In this document: piece after piece, positions 8,464 through 18,589 of the stretch | Layout: each line of letters starts with the position of its first letter | Position numbering within the stretch: position 1 is the stretch's first letter | Origin: a bacterium | GTDB taxonomy: Bacteria; Hydrothermota; UBA3072; JAPDKE01 | Length of the DNA stretch: 64,000 nucleotides | Direction of reading: 5' to 3' | Assembly: GCA_029258725.1 (NCBI GenBank) | Contig: JAPDKE010000006.1 | Coordinates: 1 to 64,000, forward strand | The notes under the pieces: generated by a model | What the model saw: the letters and a program-made list of their open reading frames with translations, nothing else | Database searches by the model: none | Told to the model about the DNA's origin: nothing | Position numbers and translations under genes: made by a program

Positions 8464-9459
8464 TCATTTCTCACCTCCTTCCAGACTTTCCCAGACGTCA
8501 TGCAAAATCCAGAGTTCTAAAATTCCTACACTCGCTTCAACGCAGCCACCGTAAACCTCTCCAACACTTATAACCAATTTCTCACCATCAGGAGACCAGT
8601 ATGCAGATTCAAAGCCAGACAGGTCTTCCGGTGGACCAAATGGGTCTGCATCTAACTCTATCAGTGTATGAGTAGAAAGGTTTAGAAGATACAAATCAGC
8701 GATTCCTGGACCCATACTGTATCCATTCAGAAAGACAAGGTAATTCTCGTGTACAGGATTTAATTTGGGAGAGCAGAAACATCCCGGATAAGCAAGAGAA
8801 TCTATATTTCCATAGCATATAGAGTCACCGTAACAGAGGCAAAACCCGGCTCCCCACTTCATCATTGATACATCTCCTTCCTCTTTTACCAGTTCCTCAC
8901 CACTCCCATCCAGATTTATCCGGTAAAAGCCAAAGGGAATGCCTGTATACACCTTGTCATAGGCATAATAATACAACTTTGAATCGTCTGACCCGAATTC
9001 AACATCCAGAACCAGAGGTAAACCCGTGGGAAGGGTATCAAGGATATTTCCAGATGTATCCACAAGTATCAATGGACCTCCATCCCATTCAAGTTCATTA
9101 TCACCTGTCTCATAACTCAAGGCAAGTAAACTTCCATCATGAGAAATAGCAAGAGAACAAAAAGGACCCTTTAAAAGAAATTTACTCTCCCTCGTATCAA
9201 GATTTATTTTCCATAATTCCCCACCTATGCCAAGGGATGTTGCATAGGTAATACGATTATTTCTATGTGTCCTTAAATAATAAATAAACCTTCCATCAGG
9301 ACTCCATACGGGATTGAAAAGACAGCATGAGTCATCCCTTACCAGAAGTTCCAGATCAGGATTTCTCTCCCACTTCTCCCCAAAAGGCCAGAGTGAGCAT
9401 CCTGTTAAAATGAGTATTGCAGGAAGAAAATAAGTGCTATTTAAACGATTCCAGAACAC
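8464..9459 (-). CDS. TolB-like beta-propeller lipoprotein, paralogue 3
   Basis: A 331-residue lipoprotein (lipobox ILTGC). Propeller repeats include NPVWSPDGRFIYYLRT, a central FGSDDSKLYYYAYDK and ESAYWSPDGEKLVISVGE, with the shared C-terminal WILHDVWES. The GTG start at 9459 follows AGGAGG by 6 nt and sits immediately after the stop of leader ORF 3 (TGA then GTG, no gap). It is the first gene of the three-paralogue unit driven by cassette copy 3. The three genes probably arose by tandem duplication; the shared central 'F-YYYA' segment supports this. Confidence 0.75.
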   Translation of the reverse strand: MFWNRLNSTYFLPAILILTGCSLWPFGEKWERNPDLELLVRDDSCCLFNPVWSPDGRFIYYLRTHRNNRITYATSLGIGGELWKINLDTRESKFLLKGPFCSLAISHDGSLLALSYETGDNELEWDGGPLILVDTSGNILDTLPTGLPLVLDVEFGSDDSKLYYYAYDKVYTGIPFGFYRINLDGSGEELVKEEGDVSMMKWGAGFCLCYGDSICYGNIDSLAYPGCFCSPKLNPVHENYLVFLNGYSMGPGIADLYLLNLSTHTLIELDADPFGPPEDLSGFESAYWSPDGEKLVISVGEVYGGCVEASVGILELWILHDVWESLEGGEK

Positions 9460-9573
9460 TCAAGGCCTCCTGTTTTGGGTTTTCCATAAAAGCAAACCCC
9501 CTTCCTCCTTTGCCTCCCTTTCGGGATGGGAAGGGGTAAGATGGAAGAATTTAAAGTTTTCACAGCCATTCAT
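9460..9573 (-). CDS. Leader ORF 3 (37 aa), abuts next start codon
   Basis: Starts MNGCENFKFFHLTPSHPERE and continues AKEEGGLLLWKTQNRRP. Its TGA (9460-9462) is directly followed by the GTG at 9459. Compared with leader 4, most codon differences change the amino acid (for example GAA/AAA, AAA/ATG, TTC/ATC), so selection may act on the RNA or on the act of translation more than on the peptide. Confidence 0.45.
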   Translation of the reverse strand: MNGCENFKFFHLTPSHPEREAKEEGGLLLWKTQNRRP

Positions 9574-9625
9574 TTTCCTCTCCCCTTACAGGTTAAAACA
9601 TTTTTTACATTTTTGTCAAGGGTGC
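9490..9625 (-). promoter_or_regulatory. Leader cassette copy 3: -35 box, short ORF, GAAA-loop hairpin
   Basis: Minus strand: TTGACA (9614-9619), ribosome site GGGGAGAGG, short ORF from 9573, hairpin arms at 9528-9536 and 9497-9505 (CCCCTTCC/GGAAGGGG), inner CCC-GAAA-GGG (a GNRA loop), then GTTTGCTTTT. The -10 box is weak. It precedes the TolB-like triplet. Confidence 0.72.
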
Positions 9626-9648
9626 GAGATTGTAAAAGGTATCTTCCA

Positions 9649-10290
9649 TCATTCTTTCACAAGTTCCCCTATTTTTCTCAATTCTCCATAAACCCACTGA
9701 CGAACTGTATTCTCATCTTTTGTTTTAAGCATTTCCTTAGCTTCTTCATAAATAGTATCTATTTTAGCATCTACGATATCGGGATATTCAATAGCAGATT
9801 TTATAATTCCTTTAGCAATCTCAAGGGGTATTCCAAACTTCTTTATTCCAAATTGCTCAAACCTGACCGTATCCTTGCGTATGGCATATTTCCCAAATTC
9901 TGAACATGCTACCTCCATGGTATCTCCTCCCAGCCACGGACACCTGGAACATCGGGGGTGAAGCTCCGCCCATTTCTCCGAATCCTGAACAAAAACAAGA
10001 ACTGTTTCTGCAGGAGAAAATAATGACCCTGATGTAGTTTTGAGAGTAAGTAGTGAATCTTTCCATACACCCATTATATCCTCAGACACCAACAGATTTA
10101 TAACAATTAACCAGCGGTCCCATTTTTCTTCATAGCCACCCTTTGTCGACTCCACTATACCCACAATTATTGCGGAAGAGTGTTTGCATAAAAATCCAAT
10201 CGTATAAGGAGTTTTTAACCCATACTCCTTATCAGGCGCAACGTATGCACTTAATACAAAAAGTCCTGAAAGAAAAAATCCATGCATCAT
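9649..10290 (-). CDS. Secreted protein of unknown function
   Basis: About 213 residues when started at 10290, where AAGGAGGTG lies 4 nt upstream; a signal peptide follows (MMHGFFLSGLFVLSAYVA). The frame is open further upstream through leader ORF 4, so a longer form starting at 10407 is possible. The N-terminal half reads like a secreted beta-barrel found in many bacteria (ADVVVVGTV-like: SSAIIVGIVESTKGG, then LLVSEDIMGVWKDSLLTLKT, then ETVLVFVQD). A CSRCPW segment near 127 could form a disulfide or bind metal. The last 80 residues are charged and helical. No function can be assigned. Confidence 0.65.
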   Translation of the reverse strand: MMHGFFLSGLFVLSAYVAPDKEYGLKTPYTIGFLCKHSSAIIVGIVESTKGGYEEKWDRWLIVINLLVSEDIMGVWKDSLLTLKTTSGSLFSPAETVLVFVQDSEKWAELHPRCSRCPWLGGDTMEVACSEFGKYAIRKDTVRFEQFGIKKFGIPLEIAKGIIKSAIEYPDIVDAKIDTIYEEAKEMLKTKDENTVRQWVYGELRKIGELVKE

Positions 10291-10407
10291 TTTGCACCTC
10301 CTTTCCTTTCCTGTCTTTAAAAAAACAAAAACCCCTTCCTCCTTTACCTCCCTTAAGGGACAGGAAGGGGCAAGATGGATGACCATGAAATCTTTACAAT
10401 TTCCCAT
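10291..10407 (-). other. Leader ORF 4, in frame with the downstream gene
   Basis: Thirty-nine codons from the ATG at 10407 (MGNCKDFMVIHLAPSCPLRE, then VKEEGVFVFLKTGKERRCK), behind AAGGAGGAAAGGA. In this copy no stop separates it from the secreted protein, so translation would continue into that gene and give an N-terminal extension in front of the signal peptide, or be reinitiated at 10290. Confidence 0.45.
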
Positions 10408-10460
10408 TCCTTTCCTCCTTACATTTTTATTGTACCCCGCTTTTTCCATCTGTCAACCTC
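10319..10460 (-). promoter_or_regulatory. Leader cassette copy 4: promoter, short ORF, hairpin with U-tract
   Basis: The clearest copy. Minus strand: TTGACA (10451-10456), 16-nt spacer, TACAAT (10429-10434), predicted start near 10422, ribosome site AAGGAGG, ATG at 10407, hairpin arms CCCCTTCC/GGAAGGGG (10363-10370 and 10332-10339) with inner CCC-TTAA-GGG, then TTTTTGTTTTTTT (10319-10331). The hairpin and U-tract look like an intrinsic terminator located inside the transcription unit. Confidence 0.78.
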
Positions 10461-10637
10461 GATTCGGGTGTATAACAAAATATCTTGTAAATATCCAGGG
10501 TTATCCAGGGATATTGAGAACTCATAGCCCTTGCAGGGGTGCTTGATGCAGGAATGAGGATAGAGAAAGACACCCTTAAAGAAATCCCGGAAGACCCCTT
10601 CACCGATAGTGACGTCCAAAGATATGGGCTTCTCCCC
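10461..10637 (+). other. Intergenic stretch with a possible coding remnant
   Basis: Between the divergent leader cassette and the rsmD promoter, the plus frame reads ALAGVLDAGMRIEKDTLKEI then PEDPFTDSDVQRYGLLP, which looks like real protein but lacks a start, signal and stop in keeping with a gene. The 'PEDPFT' ending recalls C-termini of exported pilin-like or secreted proteins. It is probably a decayed fragment. Confidence 0.3.
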
Positions 10638-10665
10638 TTGACACCTCTCCCCTCTTCCCTATACT
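10638..10665 (+). promoter_or_regulatory. Sigma-70-type promoter of the rsmD operon (leaderless)
   Basis: TTGACA (10638-10643), 16-nt spacer, TATACT (10660-10665). The expected transcription start (about 10672) lies within 2 nt of the ATG at 10674, so there is no room for a Shine-Dalgarno site. Confidence 0.75.
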
Positions 10666-10673
10666 TTCAACCG

Positions 10674-11183
10674 ATGACAAGAATTTGCGGAGGGAAATGG
10701 AAGGGGAGGAAACTTTCTTCCCCTTCTGGAATAAGACTCACATCGGGAAGGGTGAAGGAGGCCCTCTTTTCAATGGTGGATGTGGAGGGGAAGGATTTTC
10801 TGGACCTCTTTGCAGGAAGCGGAGCCGTTGGAATAGAGGCACTTTCAAGAGGGGCAAAAAATGCAGTCTTTGTTGAAAAAAGAAGAGAGATTGTGAAAAT
10901 AATAAAAAAGAACCTTGAAAACCTCGGAGGAGTGGGTAAGGTTATAAGAGGAGACGCCGAACGTGTTGTGAGGAAAATGGAAGAAAAATTTGATGTAATC
11001 TTCATGGACCCTCCATACGAGAGGGGATATGTTGAGAGAGTACTTCCCCTCCTTCCTTCTCTTTTAAGGGAAGAAGGGATTATAGTTGTGGAGCACTCAA
11101 AAAGAGAGCCCGCGGAACTTCCTGGGTTTGAAAAGAAGGAAAAAATCTATAACGATACCGTTCTCACCCTTTTCTGGAGGTAA
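10674..11183 (+). CDS. rsmD: 16S rRNA (guanine966-N2)-methyltransferase RsmD
   Basis: S-adenosylmethionine-dependent methyltransferase modifying guanine 966 of 16S rRNA during 30S assembly. The 169-residue form from 10674 starts TRICGGKWKGRKL and carries the family motifs: TSGRVKEALFSMV, SAM-binding FLDLFAGSGAVGIEALSRGA (about 41-60) and the catalytic DPPY (FMDPPYERG, about 112). The frame is open further upstream to 10539, but that extension has no homologous look and the promoter sits just before 10674. First gene of a nine-gene overlapping operon; coaD follows after 2 nt. Confidence 0.92.
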   Translation: MTRICGGKWKGRKLSSPSGIRLTSGRVKEALFSMVDVEGKDFLDLFAGSGAVGIEALSRGAKNAVFVEKRREIVKIIKKNLENLGGVGKVIRGDAERVVRKMEEKFDVIFMDPPYERGYVERVLPLLPSLLREEGIIVVEHSKREPAELPGFEKKEKIYNDTVLTLFWR

Positions 11184-11185
11184 AA

Positions 11186-11658
11186 ATGAAAATAGCGGTC
11201 TATCCCGGAACATTTGACCCCATAACCAACGGACACCTGGATGTCATAAAAAGGGCACTCAAGATCTTTGACCGCCTCATAGTTCTTGTCGCACATCATC
11301 CGGAGAAAAACACGCTTTTTTCTGTGGAGGAAAGGCTTGAGATGATTAAAGAGGTCCTGAAGGATATGAAAAACGTTGAAGTTGACGCATACGATGGACT
11401 GCTTGTTGATTATGTGAAGAAGAAAAACGCAATAGCAATCATAAGGGGAATGAGGGCTGTTTCCGATTTTGAATTTGAATTCCAGATGGCGCTCATGAAC
11501 CGCCACCTTTACCCTGATATTGAAATTCTCTTCCTTTTTCCCGACGAGAGATATACGTACCTTTCATCAAGCCTGATAAAGGAGGTCATATCCCTTGGAG
11601 GGGATGTATCTTCCTTTGTTCCCCCCTCCGTTCTCGAAAGACTGAGGAGGAAACTCAT

Positions 11659-11662
<4 letters not shown>
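11186..11662 (+). CDS. coaD: Phosphopantetheine adenylyltransferase
   Basis: Transfers AMP from ATP to 4'-phosphopantetheine, the penultimate step of coenzyme A synthesis. The 158 residues match the family length. Visible motifs are the nucleotidyltransferase YPGTFDPITNGHLDVIKRA at the N-terminus (with the T/HxGH pair) and SSSLIKEV near 130 (the ISSTxxR/K-like ATP loop). Its stop overlaps the next ATG by 4 bp. Another CoA gene, coaX, lies five genes downstream in the same operon. Confidence 0.95.
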
Positions 11663-14221
<2,559 letters not shown>

Positions 14222-14225
<4 letters not shown>

Positions 14226-15271
14226 TAGAATGGGTGAGGCTCTCCTTCCTGGACCTGGGGAAGGAACGGGTAAAGGAAATTCTCGAAAAAACCGGCTCTC
14301 TTTCTCAATTTTTCTCCCTTTCAAGGAATGACCTTCTTTCCCTCGGATTTGATGAGGAGGAGGCAGATGAGATTTTAAATCCCCCACCTGCACTTGAAGA
14401 TGCAGTAAAAAAGATAGAAAAACTCAATATAAAGGTCATACCCTTCATATCCCCTGCCTATCCAGCATCCTTAAACGTTTTTCCAGCATCTCCCCCTGTC
14501 CTTTTTGTGAGAGGTGAAATAAAGCCGGAAGACGAAAATGCATGCGGGATAGTTGGAACCCGCCTTCCATCGGATTACGGAAGGAAGATTGCCTATGATA
14601 CCGCAAGAAAACTTGCAGAGAGAGGGGTTACTGTTGTAAGCGGACTTGCAAGGGGAATAGACACGCAGGCACATCTCGGGGCCCTGGAGGGGAATGGAAG
14701 AACCATTGGTGTCCTGGGATGCGGCCCTGACAGAATCTATCCTGCATCGGCAAGGGCGATAGCAGAAAGGATAATGGAAAATGGGGCTATTGTGAGTGAA
14801 TTCCCTCCGGGAACACCCCCTCTCAAGCATCACTTTCCCAGGAGAAACAGAATAATAAGCGGTCTCTCAAGAGTTTTGCTTGTTGTTGAGGCAACCATGC
14901 GGAGTGGGACATTTTCAACTGTTAGCTGGGCACTTGAACAGGGTAAGGAGGTATTTGCGGTTCCGGGGGATATAACAAGAAGGACATCGGAGGGGACAAA
15001 CTATCTTATAAAATCAGGGGCAAGAGTATTTACATCCTGGGAGGACCTTTCATCCTTTTTAAATCTCACTCCTCCTGAAAGGAAACCTGTTGAACTCTCC
15101 CAGGAGGAAAAACTCATTCTTTCCCTGCTTGAAGAACCCAGAACACTTGATTATCTTATAGCAAAGACAGACCTTTCACCCCAGCGCCTTTTCTCCCTTC
15201 TCCTCCTGCTGGAGGTGAAGGGGAAGATAAGAGAGATAGGAGGAAAAAGATGGGAAAGGATAGAGTTCTGA
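14222..15271 (+). CDS. dprA: DNA-processing protein DprA/Smf
   Basis: Binds incoming single-stranded DNA and loads RecA during natural transformation. In the 349 residues the Rossmann-like domain (about 90-300) shows GIVGTRLPSDYGRK, TVVSGLARGIDTQAH, GVLGCGPDRIYP, SEFPPGTPP and FPRRNRIISGLS, all diagnostic. The N-terminal 70 residues resemble a SAM/HhH region and the C-terminal 70 (LSLLEEPRTLDYLIAKTDLS) a winged helix. With comEC and pilT elsewhere in the window it suggests DNA uptake ability. Confidence 0.93.
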
Positions 15272-16008
15272 GTGTGGACATAGGAAACAACCGGATTCAC
15301 TTCGGGGTTGTGGAGAAAAGGCAGATTCTCTCAACCCTGAACACGTATCTTTCCGGTCTTGAGAAAAAGGAGCGCGAGATAATAACCCGATGGCTGAAGG
15401 AGAAAGAGTTTGACTCGGTTGCCATATCATCTGTTGTCCCGGAAACAACATCAAAACTTGAATCCCTGCTTGAAAGGATAAACTTTCAGGGAGAGGTCTT
15501 TCATCTGACGCGGGAAACGAGCCCCATACCCCTGAACTACGAGGGAACCCTTGGACCGGACCGGATAGCAAATGCGGTTGCCGGATTCTACCTCTTTGAA
15601 AAGCCAGCATGCATTATAGACTTTGGGACCGCAATTACCATAGACAGGGTTGAGGAGGATGGATTTGCAGGAGGGGTTATCCTTCCAGGGATGGAACTCC
15701 AGATGAGGAGCCTTGAGGAGAAGACAGCGCTCATAAAGGATGTAAGGTGGAAGAAGGGAGGGGTTACAGGAAAAAACACAGAGGAGGCAATTAGTTCTGG
15801 GGTCTTTTACTCCATAGTGGGAGGGATAAAGGAGATACTGAAAAGAATGGACGAAGAGAGAGGAAAAACCAGAAGTGTTGTTTTGACAGGAGGATATGCA
15901 AACCTCTTCCATCCCTACACCGGAGGAATTGTTGTTGAGGGATTGACCTTAATAGGACTCTCCATTGCGTATGAAATACATAACTCACTCAGAGAAAGAA
16001 ACGATTGA
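15250..16008 (+). CDS. coaX: Type III pantothenate kinase
   Basis: Phosphorylates pantothenate in the first step of CoA synthesis. The 252 residues show the ASKHA-fold motifs of CoaX: LSVDIGNNRIHFGV at the N-terminus (phosphate 1), GTLGPDRIANAVAGF (about 97), IDFGTAITID (about 122) and VVLTGGYA near 210. It overlaps dprA by 22 bp and tsaE by 38 bp. With coaD upstream the operon holds two CoA pathway genes. Confidence 0.93.
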   Translation: MGKDRVLSVDIGNNRIHFGVVEKRQILSTLNTYLSGLEKKEREIITRWLKEKEFDSVAISSVVPETTSKLESLLERINFQGEVFHLTRETSPIPLNYEGTLGPDRIANAVAGFYLFEKPACIIDFGTAITIDRVEEDGFAGGVILPGMELQMRSLEEKTALIKDVRWKKGGVTGKNTEEAISSGVFYSIVGGIKEILKRMDEERGKTRSVVLTGGYANLFHPYTGGIVVEGLTLIGLSIAYEIHNSLRERND

Positions 16009-16381
16009 ACTCGGTGCACAGCTGGGAAAGCAAATAGAAAATCCTGTGGTTGTTGCCCTTTTTGGTGAACTCGGTTCCGGAAAGACCGTATTTGTGCGTG
16101 GGCTTGCAAGAGGGCTTGATGTCAGGGAAAAGGTCCAGAGCCCGAGTTTTGTTATAATGAGGATATATCAGGGAAGATTACCCGTTTACCACCTTGACCT
16201 CTACCGTGTCTTCTCCCCTGAGGAGATTTATGGGTATGAGGAGTATCTCTATGGAGATGGGGTATGTGTTATTGAGTGGGCAGAGAGGATAAGAGAACTC
16301 TTACCTTCTGAAAGGATAGAGGTGAGATTGAAAATAAGGGGAGAGAAGGAAAGGGAGATTGAGATAGAATGGGTAAAGTGA
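15971..16381 (+). CDS. tsaE: tRNA t6A synthesis ATPase TsaE
   Basis: P-loop ATPase that works with TsaB and TsaD in N6-threonylcarbamoyladenosine formation at A37 of tRNAs. About 136 residues from the ATG at 15971 (an in-frame TTG lies 6 nt upstream). Walker A is LFGELGSGKTVFVRGLARGL (about 31-50), followed by VQSPSFVI and YHLDLYR, and ends with VIEWAER. It lies inside the 3' end of coaX and overlaps the TsaB-RimI gene by 13 bp, in line with a shared pathway. Confidence 0.93.
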   Translation: MKYITHSEKETIELGAQLGKQIENPVVVALFGELGSGKTVFVRGLARGLDVREKVQSPSFVIMRIYQGRLPVYHLDLYRVFSPEEIYGYEEYLYGDGVCVIEWAERIRELLPSERIEVRLKIRGEKEREIEIEWVK

Positions 16382-17421
16382 TAGGAATAGATACATCCGA
16401 GAGGATACCAAATATAACTATCCTGGAGAAGGAGAAAATAGTCCTCATGGAAAAAATAGAAAAAGATTTCCATGAGGATATTCCATACTTTCTGGAAAAA
16501 AAGGGAATAAAACCTGAGGAATTAACAGGGATTGGTGTTGCAATAGGTCCCGGTTCCTTCACGGGTTTGAGGGTTGGGCTTTCCTTTGCAACCGCACTCT
16601 CCCTTGCCCTGAAAATCCCGATAAAGGGAGTGATAACACTTGAAGGAATGGTTGCCTCGGTTGAAAAGGATGGAGTCTACTTTCCAATGATATACGCAAG
16701 GAGTGGAACCGTGTTCTGCGGGAAGTATGAAAAGAAGGGAGGCAGGATAAGGGTGATTGAGGGACCAATGGTGAAAGAGGTTAAGGAAATAAGAGAAGAA
16801 AACATGTTCGGTTCGGGATACGAGAAATTTAAGGAACTTTTGCCTCCATCTCCTCCAATCTCTTATTTCACCTCCCTTGGAATTGCACGGATTGCAAAAG
16901 AGAAAATAGAAAGGGGAGAGGTGGATTCCATTTTCTCACTTGAGCCCCTTTACCTTTCCCCATCAGAGGCGGAGAGGAAGAGAAGGGGGGAGGTTGAGAT
17001 AAGGGAAATGAAGAAAGAGGATTTACCCCAGGTCATGGAGATAGAAAGGGAATCCTTCAGGCTTCCCTGGAGCATGGAGGAGTTTTTATACGTTCTTTCC
17101 TTACGTGGCGTTCTTGCCCTTGTTGCATGTGAAGATAACAGGATAATCGGTTATACCGTGGGAAAAGAAATCGGGGATAAGATGTATCTTATGAACATGG
17201 CGGTGAGGAAGGGTAAAAGAAGAAGGGGAATCGGGAAGGCACTGCTTTTTGAGTTTATAAAGGAATGCGAAAAAAAGGGGATGAAAGAGATTTATCTTGA
17301 AGTAAGAATATCAAATGAACCTGCAATTGAACTTTATAAACTATTCGGTTTCAGGATAGATGGAATTATTCCATTTTACTATGAGGACGAGGATGGGGTG
17401 AGGATGAGGCTTTACCTGTAA
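16369..17421 (+). CDS. tsaB-rimI: TsaB-RimI fusion: t6A synthesis subunit plus ribosomal protein N-acetyltransferase
   Basis: A 350-residue two-domain protein. Residues 1-200 are TsaB (VIGIDTSERIPNI, then GIGVAIGPGSFTGLRVGLSF near 60-78), the ASKHA partner of TsaD. Residues about 205-350 are a GNAT acetyltransferase of the RimI type: VEIREMKKEDLPQVMEIE, FRLPWSMEEF, MAVRKGKRRRGIGKALL (acetyl-CoA loop) and LEVRISNEPAIELYKLFGF. TsaB and RimI genes are often neighbours; here they are one reading frame with no gap. The substrate of RimI is typically the N-terminus of ribosomal protein S18. It ends 10 bp inside the convergent nadD. Confidence 0.92.
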   Translation: MGKVIGIDTSERIPNITILEKEKIVLMEKIEKDFHEDIPYFLEKKGIKPEELTGIGVAIGPGSFTGLRVGLSFATALSLALKIPIKGVITLEGMVASVEKDGVYFPMIYARSGTVFCGKYEKKGGRIRVIEGPMVKEVKEIREENMFGSGYEKFKELLPPSPPISYFTSLGIARIAKEKIERGEVDSIFSLEPLYLSPSEAERKRRGEVEIREMKKEDLPQVMEIERESFRLPWSMEEFLYVLSLRGVLALVACEDNRIIGYTVGKEIGDKMYLMNMAVRKGKRRRGIGKALLFEFIKECEKKGMKEIYLEVRISNEPAIELYKLFGFRIDGIIPFYYEDEDGVRMRLYL

Positions 17422-17963
17422 AGATTTCTTTCCTGTATGTATTCCCACACACCCGGGGGTAAAAGGTGCCTTACCTCTTTTTTATTCTTTATCCTGTTCC
17501 TTATCTCGGTTGATGATATGTCTATCCTTCTTGAAGGAAGGATTTTAAAAGGGAAGTTTTTATCCGGTTTGAATCCCTCCCTTGCAAATACACAAACTCT
17601 GGCAAGTTTTACTATCTCATGGGGCTCCTTCCATGTTGAAAAACTCTCTGCCTGGTCAGCCCCTATGAGTAAAACGAGTTTATCCTCCTTCTTTTTGAGT
17701 TCCCTCAGGGTATCAACCGTATATGAAGTTCCCTTTCTCTTTCCTTCAATATCAAGAACCTTTATGAATGGATAGGGGGATGCGGCTATTTCCGTCATCC
17801 TTAATCTATCCTCAAACGATGCAACCGGTGGAGACTTGTGGGGTGGAAGATAAAGGGGAATGAAAAAAATCTCTGTGAGATTAAGATATTCGCGTGCATC
17901 CACAGCAAGGACTATGTGTCCAAGATGAGGAGGGTCAAACGCCCCTCCAAGTACTCCCTTCAT
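17412..17963 (-). CDS. nadD: Nicotinate-nucleotide adenylyltransferase
   Basis: Adenylates nicotinate mononucleotide to form deamido-NAD. The 183 residues contain the N-terminal GGAFDPPHLGHIVLAVDA nucleotidyltransferase motif, LLIGADQAESFSTWKE (about 100) and the C-terminal ISSTEIRNRI (about 150), all characteristic of NadD. It is last in the LKR-PNP-TPR-BamD-NadD unit and its start overlaps the upstream stop by 4 bp. It converges on, and overlaps by 10 bp, the TsaB-RimI gene; no terminator hairpin is seen between them. Confidence 0.93.
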   Translation of the reverse strand: MKGVLGGAFDPPHLGHIVLAVDAREYLNLTEIFFIPLYLPPHKSPPVASFEDRLRMTEIAASPYPFIKVLDIEGKRKGTSYTVDTLRELKKKEDKLVLLIGADQAESFSTWKEPHEIVKLARVCVFAREGFKPDKNFPFKILPSRRIDISSTEIRNRIKNKKEVRHLLPPGVWEYIQERNLYR

Positions 17964-18589
17964 TTTTGAGCCTGCTCTATTATTCTGGTTGCCTCTTCCT
18001 TCAGGTCGGGATAGTCCTCAATATATGGGCTTCCCAGGACAGACTTTGCATAAATCACAGCAGATTCAGGTCTGTTCCATTTGAGATAGAGTTTAGCAAT
18101 CGTGAGTTTTTTATGGAGGAGTTTTTTCCTCAGCCTCTTTATTCCCTCCTGTGCATCCTTCACGTATTTTGAGTATGGAAACCTGGTCATGAACTCCTCG
18201 TATGCACTTATTGCCTCTTTCGTCTTTGCCTGGTCCCTGTCCTCTCCCGGGGAGAGTTTTTCAAGGCACACTGCACGCCTGAAGTATGCCTCCTCCCTGT
18301 GCCTGCTTTCAGGGAAGTTTTCAAGCAAAAATTCATACTCCATCAGTGCACTTTCGTAGTCCTTCTCCCGGAAGTAGCATTCCGCAAGGTAAAACTGTGC
18401 ATCATCCGTGTATTTGCTTCCCGGGTAAACATTGAAGAAGTCCTCAAATAGTTTTCTTGCGTGTTTGTAATCCTTCTTTTCGTAAAGTTCCATTGCCTTT
18501 TTGTAGTCCTCCTCCGGGTCTCCCGAGAAGGAAACCCTGTATTCCTTCGTGCATCCAAGAAGAATAAGAATAAGTAAAAGTCTTCTCAT
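17960..18589 (-). CDS. bamD: BamD-like outer membrane assembly lipoprotein
   Basis: A 209-residue lipoprotein (lipobox LILLGC, Cys near 13) with five tetratricopeptide-like repeats: DYKKAMELYEKKDYKHARKL, DDAQFYLAECYFREKDYESA, REEAYFRRAVCLEKL and so on. Spacing, with 'F...YP.S.Y...A...LA.CYF....Y..A', is that of BamD/YfiO, the essential TPR lipoprotein of the beta-barrel assembly complex at the inner face of the outer membrane. BamA is not in the window, so a related TPR lipoprotein is an alternative. The start overlaps the upstream TPR gene by 4 bp. Confidence 0.82.
   Translation of the reverse strand: MRRLLLILILLGCTKEYRVSFSGDPEEDYKKAMELYEKKDYKHARKLFEDFFNVYPGSKYTDDAQFYLAECYFREKDYESALMEYEFLLENFPESRHREEAYFRRAVCLEKLSPGEDRDQAKTKEAISAYEEFMTRFPYSKYVKDAQEGIKRLRKKLLHKKLTIAKLYLKWNRPESAVIYAKSVLGSPYIEDYPDLKEEATRIIEQAQK

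Noticed and set aside
9434-9691. Plus-strand frame across leader cassette 3
   Set aside because: Antisense to the leader and to the starts of two genes; no ribosome site and composition of a shadow frame.
10539-10673. Extended N-terminus for RsmD
   Set aside because: A near-consensus promoter lies within it and the added residues do not fit the family; the start at 10674 is preferred.
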